Assembly (NCBI GenBank): GCA_031553775.1
Contig: JAVBLA010000080.1
Span: forward strand, 1-14,578
DNA from: JAISFI01 sp031553775
GTDB taxonomy: Bacteria > Bacteroidota > Bacteroidia > Bacteroidales > Azobacteroidaceae
DNA length: 14,578 nucleotides
Direction: 5' to 3'
Shown: positions 1-7,951 of the stretch, one piece after another
Numbering within the stretch: the stretch's first letter is position 1
Layout of the letters: every line of letters begins with the position of its first letter
Program-made: the position numbers and the translations under genes
The notes under the pieces: model-generated
Database searches by the model: none
What the model saw: only the letters and a program-made list of their open reading frames with translations
Told to the model about the DNA's origin: nothing

Positions 1-70
1 GTGCGAGTTCGATTCGTTTAGCCGGAATGAAGTATTTTTTAGCCAATGGGACGCAGCCTTGAACTTTTTG

Positions 71-98
71 ATCCTTTTTGTTTCAAGACAAAAAGGAT
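71..98. repeat. 11-bp inverted repeat hairpin
   Basis: ATCCTTTTTGT at 71-81 is the exact reverse complement of ACAAAAAGGAT at 88-98, with a 6-nt loop between. It has no long T run after it on either strand, so it is not a classical terminator. It sits immediately before the CAAGGC palindromes and may be part of the same intergenic repeat. Confidence 0.6.
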
Positions 99-105
99 AT
101 AATCC

Positions 106-162
106 CAAGGCGATAGCCTTGACCTATTTGTAATTTTAAAATCCTCCAAGGCGACAGCCTTG
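106..162. repeat. Two CAAGGC-GAYA-GCCTTG palindromes
   Basis: CAAGGC-GATA-GCCTTG lies at 106-121 and CAAGGC-GACA-GCCTTG at 147-162. Both are perfect 6-bp stems with tetraloops, and the loops differ by a single T/C. A degenerate third copy (GACGCAGCCTTG) ends at about 62. Conserved stems with near-identical loops suggest a repeat family or a protein-binding dyad. The function is unknown. Confidence 0.6.
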
Positions 163-242
163 TTTAATTAAAAACCTTCAAATAGTTCCCAATATAAAAT
201 ATTTTCAATAAATCAAACTTATGCATGTTACAATAACAAAAC

Positions 243-278
243 AAAAAAGGAGAGAATTTTGAAATTCTCTCCTTTTTT
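243..278 (-). terminator. Intrinsic terminator downstream of rplS
   Basis: A perfect 17-bp inverted repeat (arms 243-259 and 262-278) has a GGAGAGAA / TTCTCTCC core flanked by A and T tracts. On the minus strand it begins about 21 nt after the rplS stop and ends in TTTTTTGTTTTG, as expected of a Rho-independent terminator. The A/T symmetry would let it act in both directions. Confidence 0.85.
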
Positions 279-299
279 ATGCTAGAATAAAAAGATTGC

Positions 300-647
300 T
301 TAAAATCTTTTTTCTTTAATCCTCGCTTTTTTACCGGTAAGCTGACGCAGATAATACAGCTTAGCTCTCCGTACTTTACCGATTTTGTTAACGGTAATGT
401 TGTCGATGAATGGAGAATCGATTGGGAAGATACGCTCTACACCAATGTTTTCAGACATTTTTCTGACGGTGAAACGTTTTTTGTCGCCATGACCGGCAAT
501 TTTAATCACCACTCCGCGATACTGCTGGATACGTTCTTTGTTTCCTTCTTTGATCCGGTAAGCCACTGTTACAGTGTCTCCACTCTTGAACTTTGGATGT
601 TCTTTTTTGGTGGCAAATGCTTCTTCAGCAATTTTAATAAAGTCCAT
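300..647 (-). CDS. rplS: 50S ribosomal protein L19
   Basis: L19 is a large-subunit ribosomal protein that in known structures lies at the 30S/50S interface. The 115-aa product has the full family length. It carries the conserved FKSGDTVTVAYRIKEG beta-barrel strand, the QYRGVVIKIAGHG segment, the FTVRK and GVERIFPIDSP motifs, and the basic C-terminal KVRRAKLYYLRQLTGKKARIKEK stretch that contacts rRNA. The ATG at 647 fits family N-termini (MDFIKIAEEAF). No Shine-Dalgarno is visible; the region before the start is A/U-rich, as is common in Bacteroidetes. The gene stands alone here, with its own promoter (733-763), leader and terminator, and is divergent from the GH3 fusion gene. Confidence 0.97.
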   Translation of the reverse strand: MDFIKIAEEAFATKKEHPKFKSGDTVTVAYRIKEGNKERIQQYRGVVIKIAGHGDKKRFTVRKMSENIGVERIFPIDSPFIDNITVNKIGKVRRAKLYYLRQLTGKKARIKEKRF

Positions 648-728
648 TTTTATAGCTTTTTAGATATTTATTTAATGAAACCGCAATATACACGAGCAAC
701 CTTGTCTCGCCAGAGATTACGCAAAGCG
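648..728 (-). promoter_or_regulatory. rplS 5' leader, possibly structured
   Basis: The predicted transcript leader is about 80 nt. In mRNA sense it can form an inner hairpin CGAG (709-706) / CUCG (696-693), extended by a G-U pair (710/692), with a 9-nt loop. An outer CCGC (729-726) / GCGG (684-681) helix could enclose it. An AU-rich single-stranded stretch then leads to the start codon. Ribosomal protein genes are often autoregulated through such leaders, and L19 leaders have been proposed in other Bacteroidetes. The pairing is seen by eye only and the stems are short. Confidence 0.35.
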
Positions 729-732
729 GGTG

Positions 733-763
733 CAAAGTAACGAAATAAAATTCATTTATACAA
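733..763 (-). promoter_or_regulatory. Bacteroidetes-type promoter of rplS
   Basis: On the minus strand a -33-like TTG (763-761) is followed by a 20-nt spacer and TTACTTTG (740-733), one base from the Bacteroidetes -7 consensus TAnnTTTG. Transcription would start near 727, leaving a leader of about 80 nt. The spacing matches the other full promoter in this window (10090-10121). Confidence 0.6.
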
Positions 764-899
764 GTTCATTCTTATTCTTTTTATTTTCAAACCGGTTCCA
801 CCGGTCTTTTGCCGGATTACCCTGTGAAAAAAACACTGTTTATATCCCAACAATACTTAAACTTTTTATCCTGAACAGGCGTTATTCTCAAAATTATGC

Positions 900-907
900 T
901 AACTTTG
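900..907 (+). promoter_or_regulatory. -7 box of GH3 fusion gene
   Basis: TAACTTTG matches the Bacteroidetes -7 consensus TAnnTTTG and lies 30 nt before the ATG at 938, giving a short leader. No good TTTG is found at the -33 distance, so only the -7 element is called. Confidence 0.5.
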
Positions 908-937
908 GCATCCCGGAAAAATAGAGAGTCTGTTTGA

Positions 938-3901
938 ATGAAAAATATAATATCTATCATCTGTTTTTGGGGTTTGGCCATTTCCTTATCGGCACAGGTC
1001 GTTCCCAATATGTATAAAAAAGCCGATCCGAAGAAAATGAATCACTGGGTAGATTCTATTTTCTCTAAGATGACGGTAGATGAGAAAATAGGGCAACTTT
1101 TTATGATCGTTGCAGATCCCAGTTCCAAACAATCCAACACACAAGTCATACAAAAACATATCACTTCACGCTATATCGGTGGTGTTTTATTTGCCAAAGG
1201 TTCTGTGGCCGATCAGGTGTCGAGTACGAATTTGTATCAGAAAACCTCCAAAATTCCATTGTTGATCTCTTTGGATGGAGAGTGGGGCTTATCCATGCGC
1301 TTGTCCGATACACCCCGGTTTCCCCGGAATATGGTGCTGGGTGCCATGTCTGAAGGGAAAACACTGGAATTATATGGAGCTGAAGTAGCCCGGCAATGCC
1401 GCGAAATGGGCATCCAAATCAATTTTGCACCGGTACTGGATGTGAACAGCAATCCTAAAAATCCGGTGATCGGAACCCGGTCTTTCGGGGAAAATCCGGA
1501 ACGGGTAGCTCTTTCCGGGATAGCATATGCGAAAGGCCTGGAAAGCAGGGGAGTAATGGCTGTAGCCAAACATTTCCCGGGACATGGCGATACCGCGGAA
1601 GATTCGCACCGGACTACTCCTACCGTCAGTCACGATTGGGACCAGCTACAGCAAGAAGATATATATCCTTTCCGGCAATACGTTTCCGCCGGATTTTCCG
1701 GGATGATGAGCGGACACCTGAATGTTCCCGCACTGGATTCCCTATCCGGGAAACCGGCCTCTTTATCTCCGGTAGTCTCAGCTTTTCTGAAAGATAGCCT
1801 GGGTTTCTCTGGTCTTTCTTTTACAGATGCGCTTGTGATGAAAGGTGCTTCATCGAAAGACAATGTCTGTGTCCAGGCTTTATTGGCCGGAAACGATATC
1901 CTGCTTAGTCCGGGAAAACCGGTTGAAGATGTGGCCGCTGTAAAAAAAGCCGTGAACGACCAGGTAATACCCCTGTCGGTTGTAGAAGAAAAATGCCGGA
2001 AGATACTGCAGTACAAATATATTCTGGGATTGAATCAATTCAGGCCTGTATCATCTAAGGGAATGGAATCCCGCTTGAATACAGACAGCACAGAATGGGT
2101 AAGCCGGAAACTAAATGCCGAATCCGTGACATTACTGAAAAACAAAGATGCAATCATTCCGGTTAAACAGTTGGATGTAAAGCGGATCGCCTCGATCTCC
2201 CTGGGTGAAAACGGGATCAGTAATTTTCAACGGATGTTGAAAAATTATGCAAAGGTAGATGCCTATACATTGTCAGGCGCTACAACTCTCTCTTCCATAG
2301 AAGCGGTATTCAAAAAATTATCGGCATACGATCTGATTGTCTGTGGAATACATTCAGCCAAAACCGGCGAAAGTAATGCTCTCAGAAAACTGGCTGCAGA
2401 AAAAAATGTAATCCTTTGCTTTTTTATTTCACCTTATGATATGCCTTCTTTCAAAACAACGACAATCTCATCGCAAGCTGTGCTACAGGCCTATGAGAAC
2501 ACCGACTATGCCCAGGAAGCAGCTGCACAGGTGATTATGGGAGGACTGAAAGCTACCGGAAAATTACCTGTTACAGTAACTGGTCTGTTTGAAGAAGGAA
2601 CTGGTTTCCTGACCGAAAAAGTCAGACTCTCTTATCAATCTCCTTTGGAAGTAGGAATGTCTCCTGAGAAACTGAAAGCCATAGACCGGATTGTAGAGGA
2701 AGGCCTGAAAGAAAAAGCATTCCCGGGTTGTCAGGTGCTAGTGGCAAAAAACGGCGCAGTTATTTATGAAAAATCTTTTGGTTTTTTTGATTATGCCGGA
2801 ACACATCCGGTAGAAAATACGGATATGTACGACCTGGCATCGGTCACGAAAGTAATGGCGACACTCCCGGCTGTAATGAAGCTTTACGACCAGAAAAAAC
2901 TGGCTCTTTCCGATAAACTGAGTAAGTATGTAAAAGAGATTCAACAGACCGATAAAGACGATATTACCATTAAAGATGCTTTGTTCCATGAGTCCGGACT
3001 CACTTCTTTTGTCCCGTTTTATCAATTGACTATCGATAAAAACAGTTACGATGGAAACCTGTTCTCGCGGAAACGGGACCTGACATTCCGGATACAATAT
3101 GACGATAATGTGTATGGAAGGATCGATTTCAAATATCTCCCCGATCTGGTGTCTAAAACATCCAAAAAAGGTTTCAATATCCAGGTGGCCGACGACTTTT
3201 ATCTGAACGATAGTTTCAGGTTGATGATGTTAAAGGATATAGGGTCTTCCAAATTACAGAAAAAAGGTTCTTATCGCTACAGTGACCTGAATTTTATGTT
3301 ATTGAAGGAAACAGTGGAAGATATTTCCGATACCTCTCTGGATCTCTTTTTAGCCGATCATTTTTACAAACGCCTGGGGGCTGATTATACGATGTTTCAG
3401 CCATTGTCTCACCGGGCCGATCCCAAGGCGATAGCTCCGACCGAGAACGACCAGATGATCCGGAACCAGCTGCTGGTTGGGTATGTGCATGATGAGGCAG
3501 CTGCATTTATGGGAGGAGTCTCCGGCAATGCCGGCCTGTTTTCCAATGCCAACGATCTGGCTAAATTACTCCAGCTCTTCCTGAATGGAGGAACATATGG
3601 GGGAGAAAGCTATTTCAGCAAAGCTACAGTCGATCTTTTTACCCAAACGAAAAGTTCTTCCAGCCGTCGTGGATTGGGTTTTGACAAACCCGATCCGGAC
3701 AAAAAACCTGACTATCTTCCGGCTTCCGTATACGGCCATACCGGATTTACCGGTACGTCAGTCTGGGTAGATCCGGATAATCAGTTGATATACATATTTT
3801 TATCAAACCGGGTGTATCCTACCCGTACCAATAAAAAATTAAGTACTCTGAATATCCGGGAAAAAATACAGGAAGCAATCTATCGTGCAATAAAAAAATA
3901 G
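938..3901 (+). CDS. Exported GH3 (NagZ-like) glycosidase fused to serine beta-lactamase-like domain
   Basis: The 987-aa protein begins with a Sec signal peptide (hydrophobic residues 4-17, likely cleavage after SLSA, residue 19), so it should act in the periplasm or at the surface. Residues about 35-370 form a GH3 beta-N-acetylhexosaminidase domain with the NagZ signature KHFPGHGDTAEDSH (211-224), whose Asp-His pair serves as acid/base in the family. The likely nucleophile is D297 in SFTDALVMKG. Residues about 390-560 resemble the GH3 C-terminal alpha/beta domain. Residues about 575-987 form a class C beta-lactamase/serine hydrolase domain with SVTK (S635, K638), YSD (781-783, the YxN position) and HTG (934-936, the KTG position). 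A role in peptidoglycan turnover follows from the families. The substrate of the serine hydrolase is unknown, and penicillin-like activity should not be assumed. It diverges from rplS and is followed 57 nt later by plsC. Confidence 0.9.
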   Translation: MKNIISIICFWGLAISLSAQVVPNMYKKADPKKMNHWVDSIFSKMTVDEKIGQLFMIVADPSSKQSNTQVIQKHITSRYIGGVLFAKGSVADQVSSTNLYQKTSKIPLLISLDGEWGLSMRLSDTPRFPRNMVLGAMSEGKTLELYGAEVARQCREMGIQINFAPVLDVNSNPKNPVIGTRSFGENPERVALSGIAYAKGLESRGVMAVAKHFPGHGDTAEDSHRTTPTVSHDWDQLQQEDIYPFRQYVSAGFSGMMSGHLNVPALDSLSGKPASLSPVVSAFLKDSLGFSGLSFTDALVMKGASSKDNVCVQALLAGNDILLSPGKPVEDVAAVKKAVNDQVIPLSVVEEKCRKILQYKYILGLNQFRPVSSKGMESRLNTDSTEWVSRKLNAESVTLLKNKDAIIPVKQLDVKRIASISLGENGISNFQRMLKNYAKVDAYTLSGATTLSSIEAVFKKLSAYDLIVCGIHSAKTGESNALRKLAAEKNVILCFFISPYDMPSFKTTTISSQAVLQAYENTDYAQEAAAQVIMGGLKATGKLPVTVTGLFEEGTGFLTEKVRLSYQSPLEVGMSPEKLKAIDRIVEEGLKEKAFPGCQVLVAKNGAVIYEKSFGFFDYAGTHPVENTDMYDLASVTKVMATLPAVMKLYDQKKLALSDKLSKYVKEIQQTDKDDITIKDALFHESGLTSFVPFYQLTIDKNSYDGNLFSRKRDLTFRIQYDDNVYGRIDFKYLPDLVSKTSKKGFNIQVADDFYLNDSFRLMMLKDIGSSKLQKKGSYRYSDLNFMLLKETVEDISDTSLDLFLADHFYKRLGADYTMFQPLSHRADPKAIAPTENDQMIRNQLLVGYVHDEAAAFMGGVSGNAGLFSNANDLAKLLQLFLNGGTYGGESYFSKATVDLFTQTKSSSSRRGLGFDKPDPDKKPDYLPASVYGHTGFTGTSVWVDPDNQLIYIFLSNRVYPTRTNKKLSTLNIREKIQEAIYRAIKK

Positions 3902-3930
3902 GAAACGGGCTGAAACGTAGAAATTAAATG

Positions 3931-3938
3931 TATATTTG
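3931..3938 (+). promoter_or_regulatory. -7 box of plsC
   Basis: TATATTTG matches TAnnTTTG exactly and lies 20 nt before the plsC ATG. This suggests plsC has its own start point within the 57-nt gap after the GH3 fusion gene. No -33 TTTG is seen at the right distance. Confidence 0.5.
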
Positions 3939-3958
3939 CATCATATTTTTTAGGTAGG

Positions 3959-4714
3959 ATGAAAAGAGTATTGGCCTTAGTCTATCAGGTAGTAATCTGG
4001 TTCCCTGTTTTTCTGGTAATCACGGTGCTGACAGCAGTCGTTGTTTCTGTAGGTTGTTTCTGCGGAGGCGAAAAATTCTTTGCCTATTATCCTGGAATGA
4101 TCTGGTCCAAACTTACTTGTATGATCTCCCTTTGTCCGGTGAAAGTAACCGGTCGTGAAAAACTGAACAAAAAACAATCTTATATTTTTGTGGCCAATCA
4201 TCAGGGCTCATTCGATATTTTTCTTGTATATGGTTACCTTGAGCAGCATATCAAATGGGTTATGAAAAAAAGCCTGCGGAAAATTCCCCTGGTAGGAAAA
4301 GCCTGTGAAGCTGCAGGATTTATTTTTGTAGATAATACCAGTCCGAAAGCTGCTCTGAAAACGATCGATGAAGCTAAAAAACGTTTGGTGAATGGTGCTT
4401 CGGTCGTTATTTTTCCGGAAGGATCCAGAACCCGGACAGGAAAGATGGGAACTTTTAAAAAAGGAGCTTACCAGATGGCTTTAGATTTGAAACTTCCTGT
4501 TGTTCCGATTACCATCAACGGCTCTTTCGATGTAATGCCTATCCATTCTTATTTTCTGCATCCCCATAAAATGGAATTGATTATTCATGATCCTATCGAT
4601 ACATCTGCTTATGTGTCCGGCGATGTGAGGCAGTTGACTACAAATATCCGCGAGCTGACAACACAATCGAGGGAGAGCATAGAGTCGGCTTTATGGGAAA
4701 AATACCGCTCCTGA
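3959..4714 (+). CDS. plsC: 1-acyl-sn-glycerol-3-phosphate acyltransferase
   Basis: This enzyme acylates lysophosphatidic acid to phosphatidic acid at the inner membrane, a step in phospholipid synthesis. The 251-aa product starts with a hydrophobic segment (about 8-34) that anchors it. It then shows the acyltransferase motifs in order: NHQGSFD (80-86, with H81 and D86 as the HX4D catalytic pair), FIFVDN (121-126), FPEGSRTRTG (152-161, the glycerophosphate-binding motif) and VVPITINGS (181-189). Length and order match the PlsC family. Specificity for lysophosphatidate over another lysolipid is inferred from the family. The gene converges on holB with only 9 nt between the stop codons. Confidence 0.9.
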   Translation: MKRVLALVYQVVIWFPVFLVITVLTAVVVSVGCFCGGEKFFAYYPGMIWSKLTCMISLCPVKVTGREKLNKKQSYIFVANHQGSFDIFLVYGYLEQHIKWVMKKSLRKIPLVGKACEAAGFIFVDNTSPKAALKTIDEAKKRLVNGASVVIFPEGSRTRTGKMGTFKKGAYQMALDLKLPVVPITINGSFDVMPIHSYFLHPHKMELIIHDPIDTSAYVSGDVRQLTTNIRELTTQSRESIESALWEKYRS

Positions 4715-4723
4715 AGCATCTTT

Positions 4724-5848
4724 TTACCGCTTCAATAATACTGCAATTTTCATCGATAAATCGAAGAATACCATTCTCGGGTTGACATTTTGTTCAATAT
4801 GACGGATGGCTAATCCGAGTTCATCCATAAAGTCGATCACATTTCGTTCATTTATATACCGGGCAAAATTGACCGAAAATGCAGCCTGATCTTTGTTCAG
4901 ATAGTTGATTTCCGGTATTTGCAGATTATAGATGAAATTTTCCCGCAGCAGGTTAACGGCATAATTCAGGAATGCTTTCTGCTTTTCCCTTCCTATGGAG
5001 GCAAATTCTTCGGCTTTGGCTTTCATGTTTTTTACATCCCGTTTCCAGGAATTGCGCATGATCGTGATGAACAACTCTAAATAGTAGCTGCTTTCTTCAC
5101 CGGAATGTACAAGGTCCATGGCTTTTACGAAATTTCCGTTTGCCAGGTGACTTATAGATACGGAGTCTTCTTTGCTCAGGTGAAATTCGTCCTGAAGCGC
5201 TTTCTGCATATCTTCCTGCCCGATTCCGCGGATATTGATCCGTTGGGAGCGGGATTGGATGGTTCCTATAATTTGATCCGGAGCTTCCGACACTAATAGA
5301 AAAACCGTTTGGGAAGGAGGTTCCTCTATCATTTTCAATAGTTTGTTGGCGCAGGCCTCATGCATTTTTTCCGGAAGCCAGATAATCATGATCTTATATT
5401 CGGCTTCATAGGTTTTCAGGTTCAGTTTCTTGATGATCTCATTACTCTCCTTAGCATAGATCATCCCCTGGGAATTCTCGGCTTCGATATAATCAAGCCA
5501 TTCGTTGAATCCGAAATAAGTATTTTCAGCTAAAAAGGCTCTCCATTCACTCAGGTAATCGTCGCAGATTTCCTTCTTTTTTTTATCGTTCTTAACAATC
5601 GGAAAAACAAAATGAAGGTCGGGATGTGCCAGATGGTTGAATTTACTGCATGATGGACATACACCGCAGGCTTCCGCTTCTTTCCGGTCCGTACAGTTCA
5701 GGTAACGGGCATAGGCAATAGCCAAAGGCAACTTTCCGGTACCTTCCGGCCCGCAAAATAATTGCGCATGAGGAACAAAACCCTTCTGCACGGATTGAAT
5801 CAACCGATGCTTAACTTCTTCCTGTCCAATAATATCCTGAAAAAACAT
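4724..5848 (-). CDS. holB: DNA polymerase III delta' subunit
   Basis: This is a clamp-loader subunit that helps place the sliding clamp during replication. Residues 31-39 carry a P-loop-like GPEGTGK, with L instead of S/T after it. C52, C61, C64 and C67 form the four-cysteine zinc module typical of clamp-loader AAA+ proteins, and HEACANKLLKMIEEPP (163-178) is the conserved delta'/gamma sequence. The arginine-finger SRC motif appears as SRS (199-201). I place the start at the ATG at 5848, giving 374 aa (MFFQDIIGQEEVKHRL, the usual family N-terminus); the frame also opens at a TTG three codons upstream. It lies 48 nt downstream of metF on the same strand and is probably cotranscribed with it. 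The degenerate P-loop and SRS make ATP hydrolysis by this subunit doubtful, as is common for delta'. Confidence 0.9.
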   Translation of the reverse strand: MFFQDIIGQEEVKHRLIQSVQKGFVPHAQLFCGPEGTGKLPLAIAYARYLNCTDRKEAEACGVCPSCSKFNHLAHPDLHFVFPIVKNDKKKKEICDDYLSEWRAFLAENTYFGFNEWLDYIEAENSQGMIYAKESNEIIKKLNLKTYEAEYKIMIIWLPEKMHEACANKLLKMIEEPPSQTVFLLVSEAPDQIIGTIQSRSQRINIRGIGQEDMQKALQDEFHLSKEDSVSISHLANGNFVKAMDLVHSGEESSYYLELFITIMRNSWKRDVKNMKAKAEEFASIGREKQKAFLNYAVNLLRENFIYNLQIPEINYLNKDQAAFSVNFARYINERNVIDFMDELGLAIRHIEQNVNPRMVFFDLSMKIAVLLKR

Positions 5849-5896
5849 AACCTTCAAACGCTGTGTAACTCCGTGAAAAAATTCCGTGTTTAAAAA

Positions 5897-6841
5897 TCAA
5901 TAAACCGCCCTGGCAACCTGCCTTACACTCTCTGTAGCCAGCAAAGTGTAAAAATGTAAACTGGGTACTCCTCTTCCTATCAGTTCTTTACATTGAGCAA
6001 TACACCATTCCACCCCCACAGCTTTCACTTCCTCGTCTGTTTTGCATTTCCGCAATTCAATGGCGAAAGCCTCCGGAATATCCGACCGGAAAATCCGGGG
6101 TAATACAGTCAGCTGGTCTTTGAGAACCACCGGCTTGATTCCGGGAATGATAGGGATGGTAATCCCTTCCGCCCGGCAACGATCTACAAAAGAGAAATAC
6201 TTTTCGTTGTCGAAAAACATTTGGGTAACGATATAATCCGCCCCGTTCTTTACTTTTTCTTTCAGGTAAAAAATATCGGAATCCATGTTCGGTGCTTCTT
6301 CATGTTTTTCAGGATAACCTGCCACGCCATACGAAAACGGAACGGATGGTTTGTCGAAAGAACTGCCGTCTAAAGCAATTCCGTTGTTAAAGTTATTGAC
6401 CTGCTCCTGCAAATCGGTGGCATGGCCGTGTTGATTGGTTTGTCCGTTTTCCAGCTTATTGACATCTCCCCGGAGCAACAAAAGGTTCCGGACATCTAAA
6501 AAATCGAGGTCAATCAAAGCATATTCGGTTTCTTCTTTCGTAAAACCTTTGCAAATGATATGAGGTACCGCCGGAATTTCGTATTTATGCTGAATGGCGG
6601 CGGCAATGGCAACGGTACCCGGCCGCTTGCGAACATTCACTTTCTGTAATAATCCGTTATCCAGTGTTTTGTAAATACATTCACTGTGGTGAGTCGTGAT
6701 ATTGATATATTGGGGACCGAATTCGATCAATTTGTCGATAATGGAATACACTCTTCCGGGACTGCTCCCTTTTAATGGGGGGAGTATCTCAAACGAAAAA
6801 GCTGTTTTTTGGCTGTTCTGCAGCAAATCAATCACTTTCAT
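5897..6841 (-). CDS. metF: Methylenetetrahydrofolate reductase
   Basis: MetF reduces 5,10-methylene-THF to 5-methyl-THF with FAD, supplying the methyl group for methionine. The 314-aa TIM-barrel product shows FSFEILPP (15-22, with E18 as the expected catalytic Glu), NITTHHSE (47-54), LLLRGD (121-126, flavin/folate site Asp), AGYPEKHEEAPN (174-185), VTQMFFD (205-211) and PGIKPV (233-238). The length is normal for bacterial MetF. It is the first gene of a likely metF-holB unit and is divergent from ilvE over a 79-nt gap that holds a -7 box for each. No SAM riboswitch is visible in that short gap. Confidence 0.95.
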   Translation of the reverse strand: MKVIDLLQNSQKTAFSFEILPPLKGSSPGRVYSIIDKLIEFGPQYINITTHHSECIYKTLDNGLLQKVNVRKRPGTVAIAAAIQHKYEIPAVPHIICKGFTKEETEYALIDLDFLDVRNLLLLRGDVNKLENGQTNQHGHATDLQEQVNNFNNGIALDGSSFDKPSVPFSYGVAGYPEKHEEAPNMDSDIFYLKEKVKNGADYIVTQMFFDNEKYFSFVDRCRAEGITIPIIPGIKPVVLKDQLTVLPRIFRSDIPEAFAIELRKCKTDEEVKAVGVEWCIAQCKELIGRGVPSLHFYTLLATESVRQVARAVY

Positions 6842-6862
6842 TGATACTATTTAAATTTGTTG

Positions 6863-6870
6863 CAAATGTA
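6863..6870 (-). promoter_or_regulatory. -7 box of metF
   Basis: Minus-strand TACATTTG (6870-6863) fits TAnnTTTG and ends 21 nt before the metF start. The short distance leaves little room for a leader or riboswitch. No clear -33 box is seen. Confidence 0.45.
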
Positions 6871-6892
6871 ATGAAAATGACGGAGATTTTAG

Positions 6893-6900
6893 TAAATTTG
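6893..6900 (+). promoter_or_regulatory. -7 box of ilvE
   Basis: TAAATTTG fits TAnnTTTG and lies 20 nt before the ilvE ATG, the same spacing as plsC. It is 22 nt from the metF -7 box on the other strand, so the two promoters are back to back. Confidence 0.5.
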
Positions 6901-6920
6901 CAGTTTTAAAAACGGACAAA

Positions 6921-7940
6921 ATGGAAAACATCAACTGGTCGGATTTGTCGTTCGGCTATATCAAAACGGATTATAATGTGAGATGCTATTTCCGCGATGG
7001 GAAATGGGGCGAATTAGAAGTAAGCAACTCTGAAATGATCGATATGCATATGGCAGCCACCTGCCTGCATTATGGTCAGGAAGCTTTTGAAGGTCTGAAA
7101 GCTTTTAAGGGTAAAGACGGAAAAATCCGTGTTTTCCGTATGCGGGAAAATGCCTTGCGCCTGCAATCTTCCTGCCGGGGAATTATGATGGCGGAACTTC
7201 CGGTAGAAATTTTTGAAAATGCAGTGGTTGAGGCTGTCAAACGAAACGCCCGGTTTGTTCCTCCCTGTGAAAGCGGAGCGTCTCTGTATATCCGTCCTTT
7301 GTTGATAGGAACTTCTGCTCAGGTAGGTGTAAAACCATCTTCAGAATATTTGTTCCTCATTTTCGTTACACCGGTTGGCCCTTATTTTAAAGAAGGCTTC
7401 AAAACGACTCCGGTAGGAATCTTCAGGGACTACGACCGGGCTGCTCCACTCGGTACCGGAACCTACAAAATCGGAGGTAATTATGCCGCCAGCCTGGTGC
7501 CTGGAGATAAAGCCCATCAGATGGGTTATTCTTCCGCTTTGTATCTGGATGCAAAAGAAAAAAAATATATCGATGAATGCGGCCCTGCCAATTTCTTCGG
7601 AATCAGGGGTAATGCCTATATTACTCCGGCTTCTTCTTCAATCCTCCCTTCCATTACCAATAAAAGTTTGATGCAGTTGGCCAAAGACCTGGGAATGCAG
7701 GTAGAACAACGCCAGGTGCCTTTGGAAGAACTGGAAACCTTTGAAGAAGCAGGCATGTGTGGTACGGCTGCTGTTATCAGCCCGATTCAACGGGTGGACG
7801 ATGTAGACCAGAAAAAATCGTATGTTTTCTCAAAAGACGGAAATCCGGGACCTGTCTGCCGCAAATTGTACGATAAGCTTCGTGCGATCCAATATGGCGA
7901 TGAACCGGATGTACATGGCTGGGTGACAGTAATCGATTGA
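6921..7940 (+). CDS. ilvE: Branched-chain amino acid aminotransferase
   Basis: This PLP enzyme interconverts leucine, isoleucine and valine with their 2-oxo acids. The 339-aa product is a fold-type IV aminotransferase. It shows YGQEAFEGLKAF (51-62), the arginine-containing SLYIRPLLIGT (121-131), GTGTYKIGGNYAAS (178-191) with K183 as the Schiff-base lysine, and DECGPANFFGI (218-228), whose E219 should contact the PLP pyridine nitrogen. FEEAGMCGTAAVISP (274-288) is the C-terminal phosphate-side loop. Motif spelling and length fit the longer, eukaryote-like branch of the family rather than the E. coli type. The gene is followed by a palindromic repeat element. Confidence 0.93.
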   Translation: MENINWSDLSFGYIKTDYNVRCYFRDGKWGELEVSNSEMIDMHMAATCLHYGQEAFEGLKAFKGKDGKIRVFRMRENALRLQSSCRGIMMAELPVEIFENAVVEAVKRNARFVPPCESGASLYIRPLLIGTSAQVGVKPSSEYLFLIFVTPVGPYFKEGFKTTPVGIFRDYDRAAPLGTGTYKIGGNYAASLVPGDKAHQMGYSSALYLDAKEKKYIDECGPANFFGIRGNAYITPASSSILPSITNKSLMQLAKDLGMQVEQRQVPLEELETFEEAGMCGTAAVISPIQRVDDVDQKKSYVFSKDGNPGPVCRKLYDKLRAIQYGDEPDVHGWVTVID

Positions 7941-7951
7941 TAAATAAGATG

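Larger units (their letters stand above)
1..242. other. Gene-free left edge with small palindromes
   Basis: I see no credible coding region here. The stretch has three copies of a GCCTTG-containing unit (near 55-62, 106-121 and 147-162) and an 11-bp hairpin at 71-98, and is then AT-rich up to the terminator. Its arrangement resembles a dispersed intergenic repeat rather than gene remains, but that is inference. The left end is cut by the window edge. Confidence 0.5.

Noticed and set aside
1..30. tRNA 3' end (GTTCGATTC at 7-15)
   Set aside because: The sequence resembles a T-loop, but the flanking bases do not form a 5-bp T stem, and the rest of the gene would lie outside the window.
3422..3440. 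Further copy of the CAAGGCGATAGC repeat
   Set aside because: CCCAAGGCGATAGCTCC lies inside the GH3 fusion coding frame (residues DPKAIAP) and lacks the GCCTTG arm; a chance match.
4712..4734. Terminator between plsC and holB
   Set aside because: TGAAGC/GCTTCA gives a 6-bp stem with an 11-nt loop and no following T run, and it overlaps both coding ends; too weak to call.
5849..5857. TTG start of holB
   Set aside because: The frame opens at a TTG at 5857, but the ATG three codons later gives the usual family N-terminus (MFFQDIIGQ), so the ATG is preferred.
6842..6920. SAM or other riboswitch before metF
   Set aside because: The intergenic gap is only 79 nt, shared with the ilvE promoter, and the -7 box is about 20 nt from the start codon; there is no room for an aptamer.
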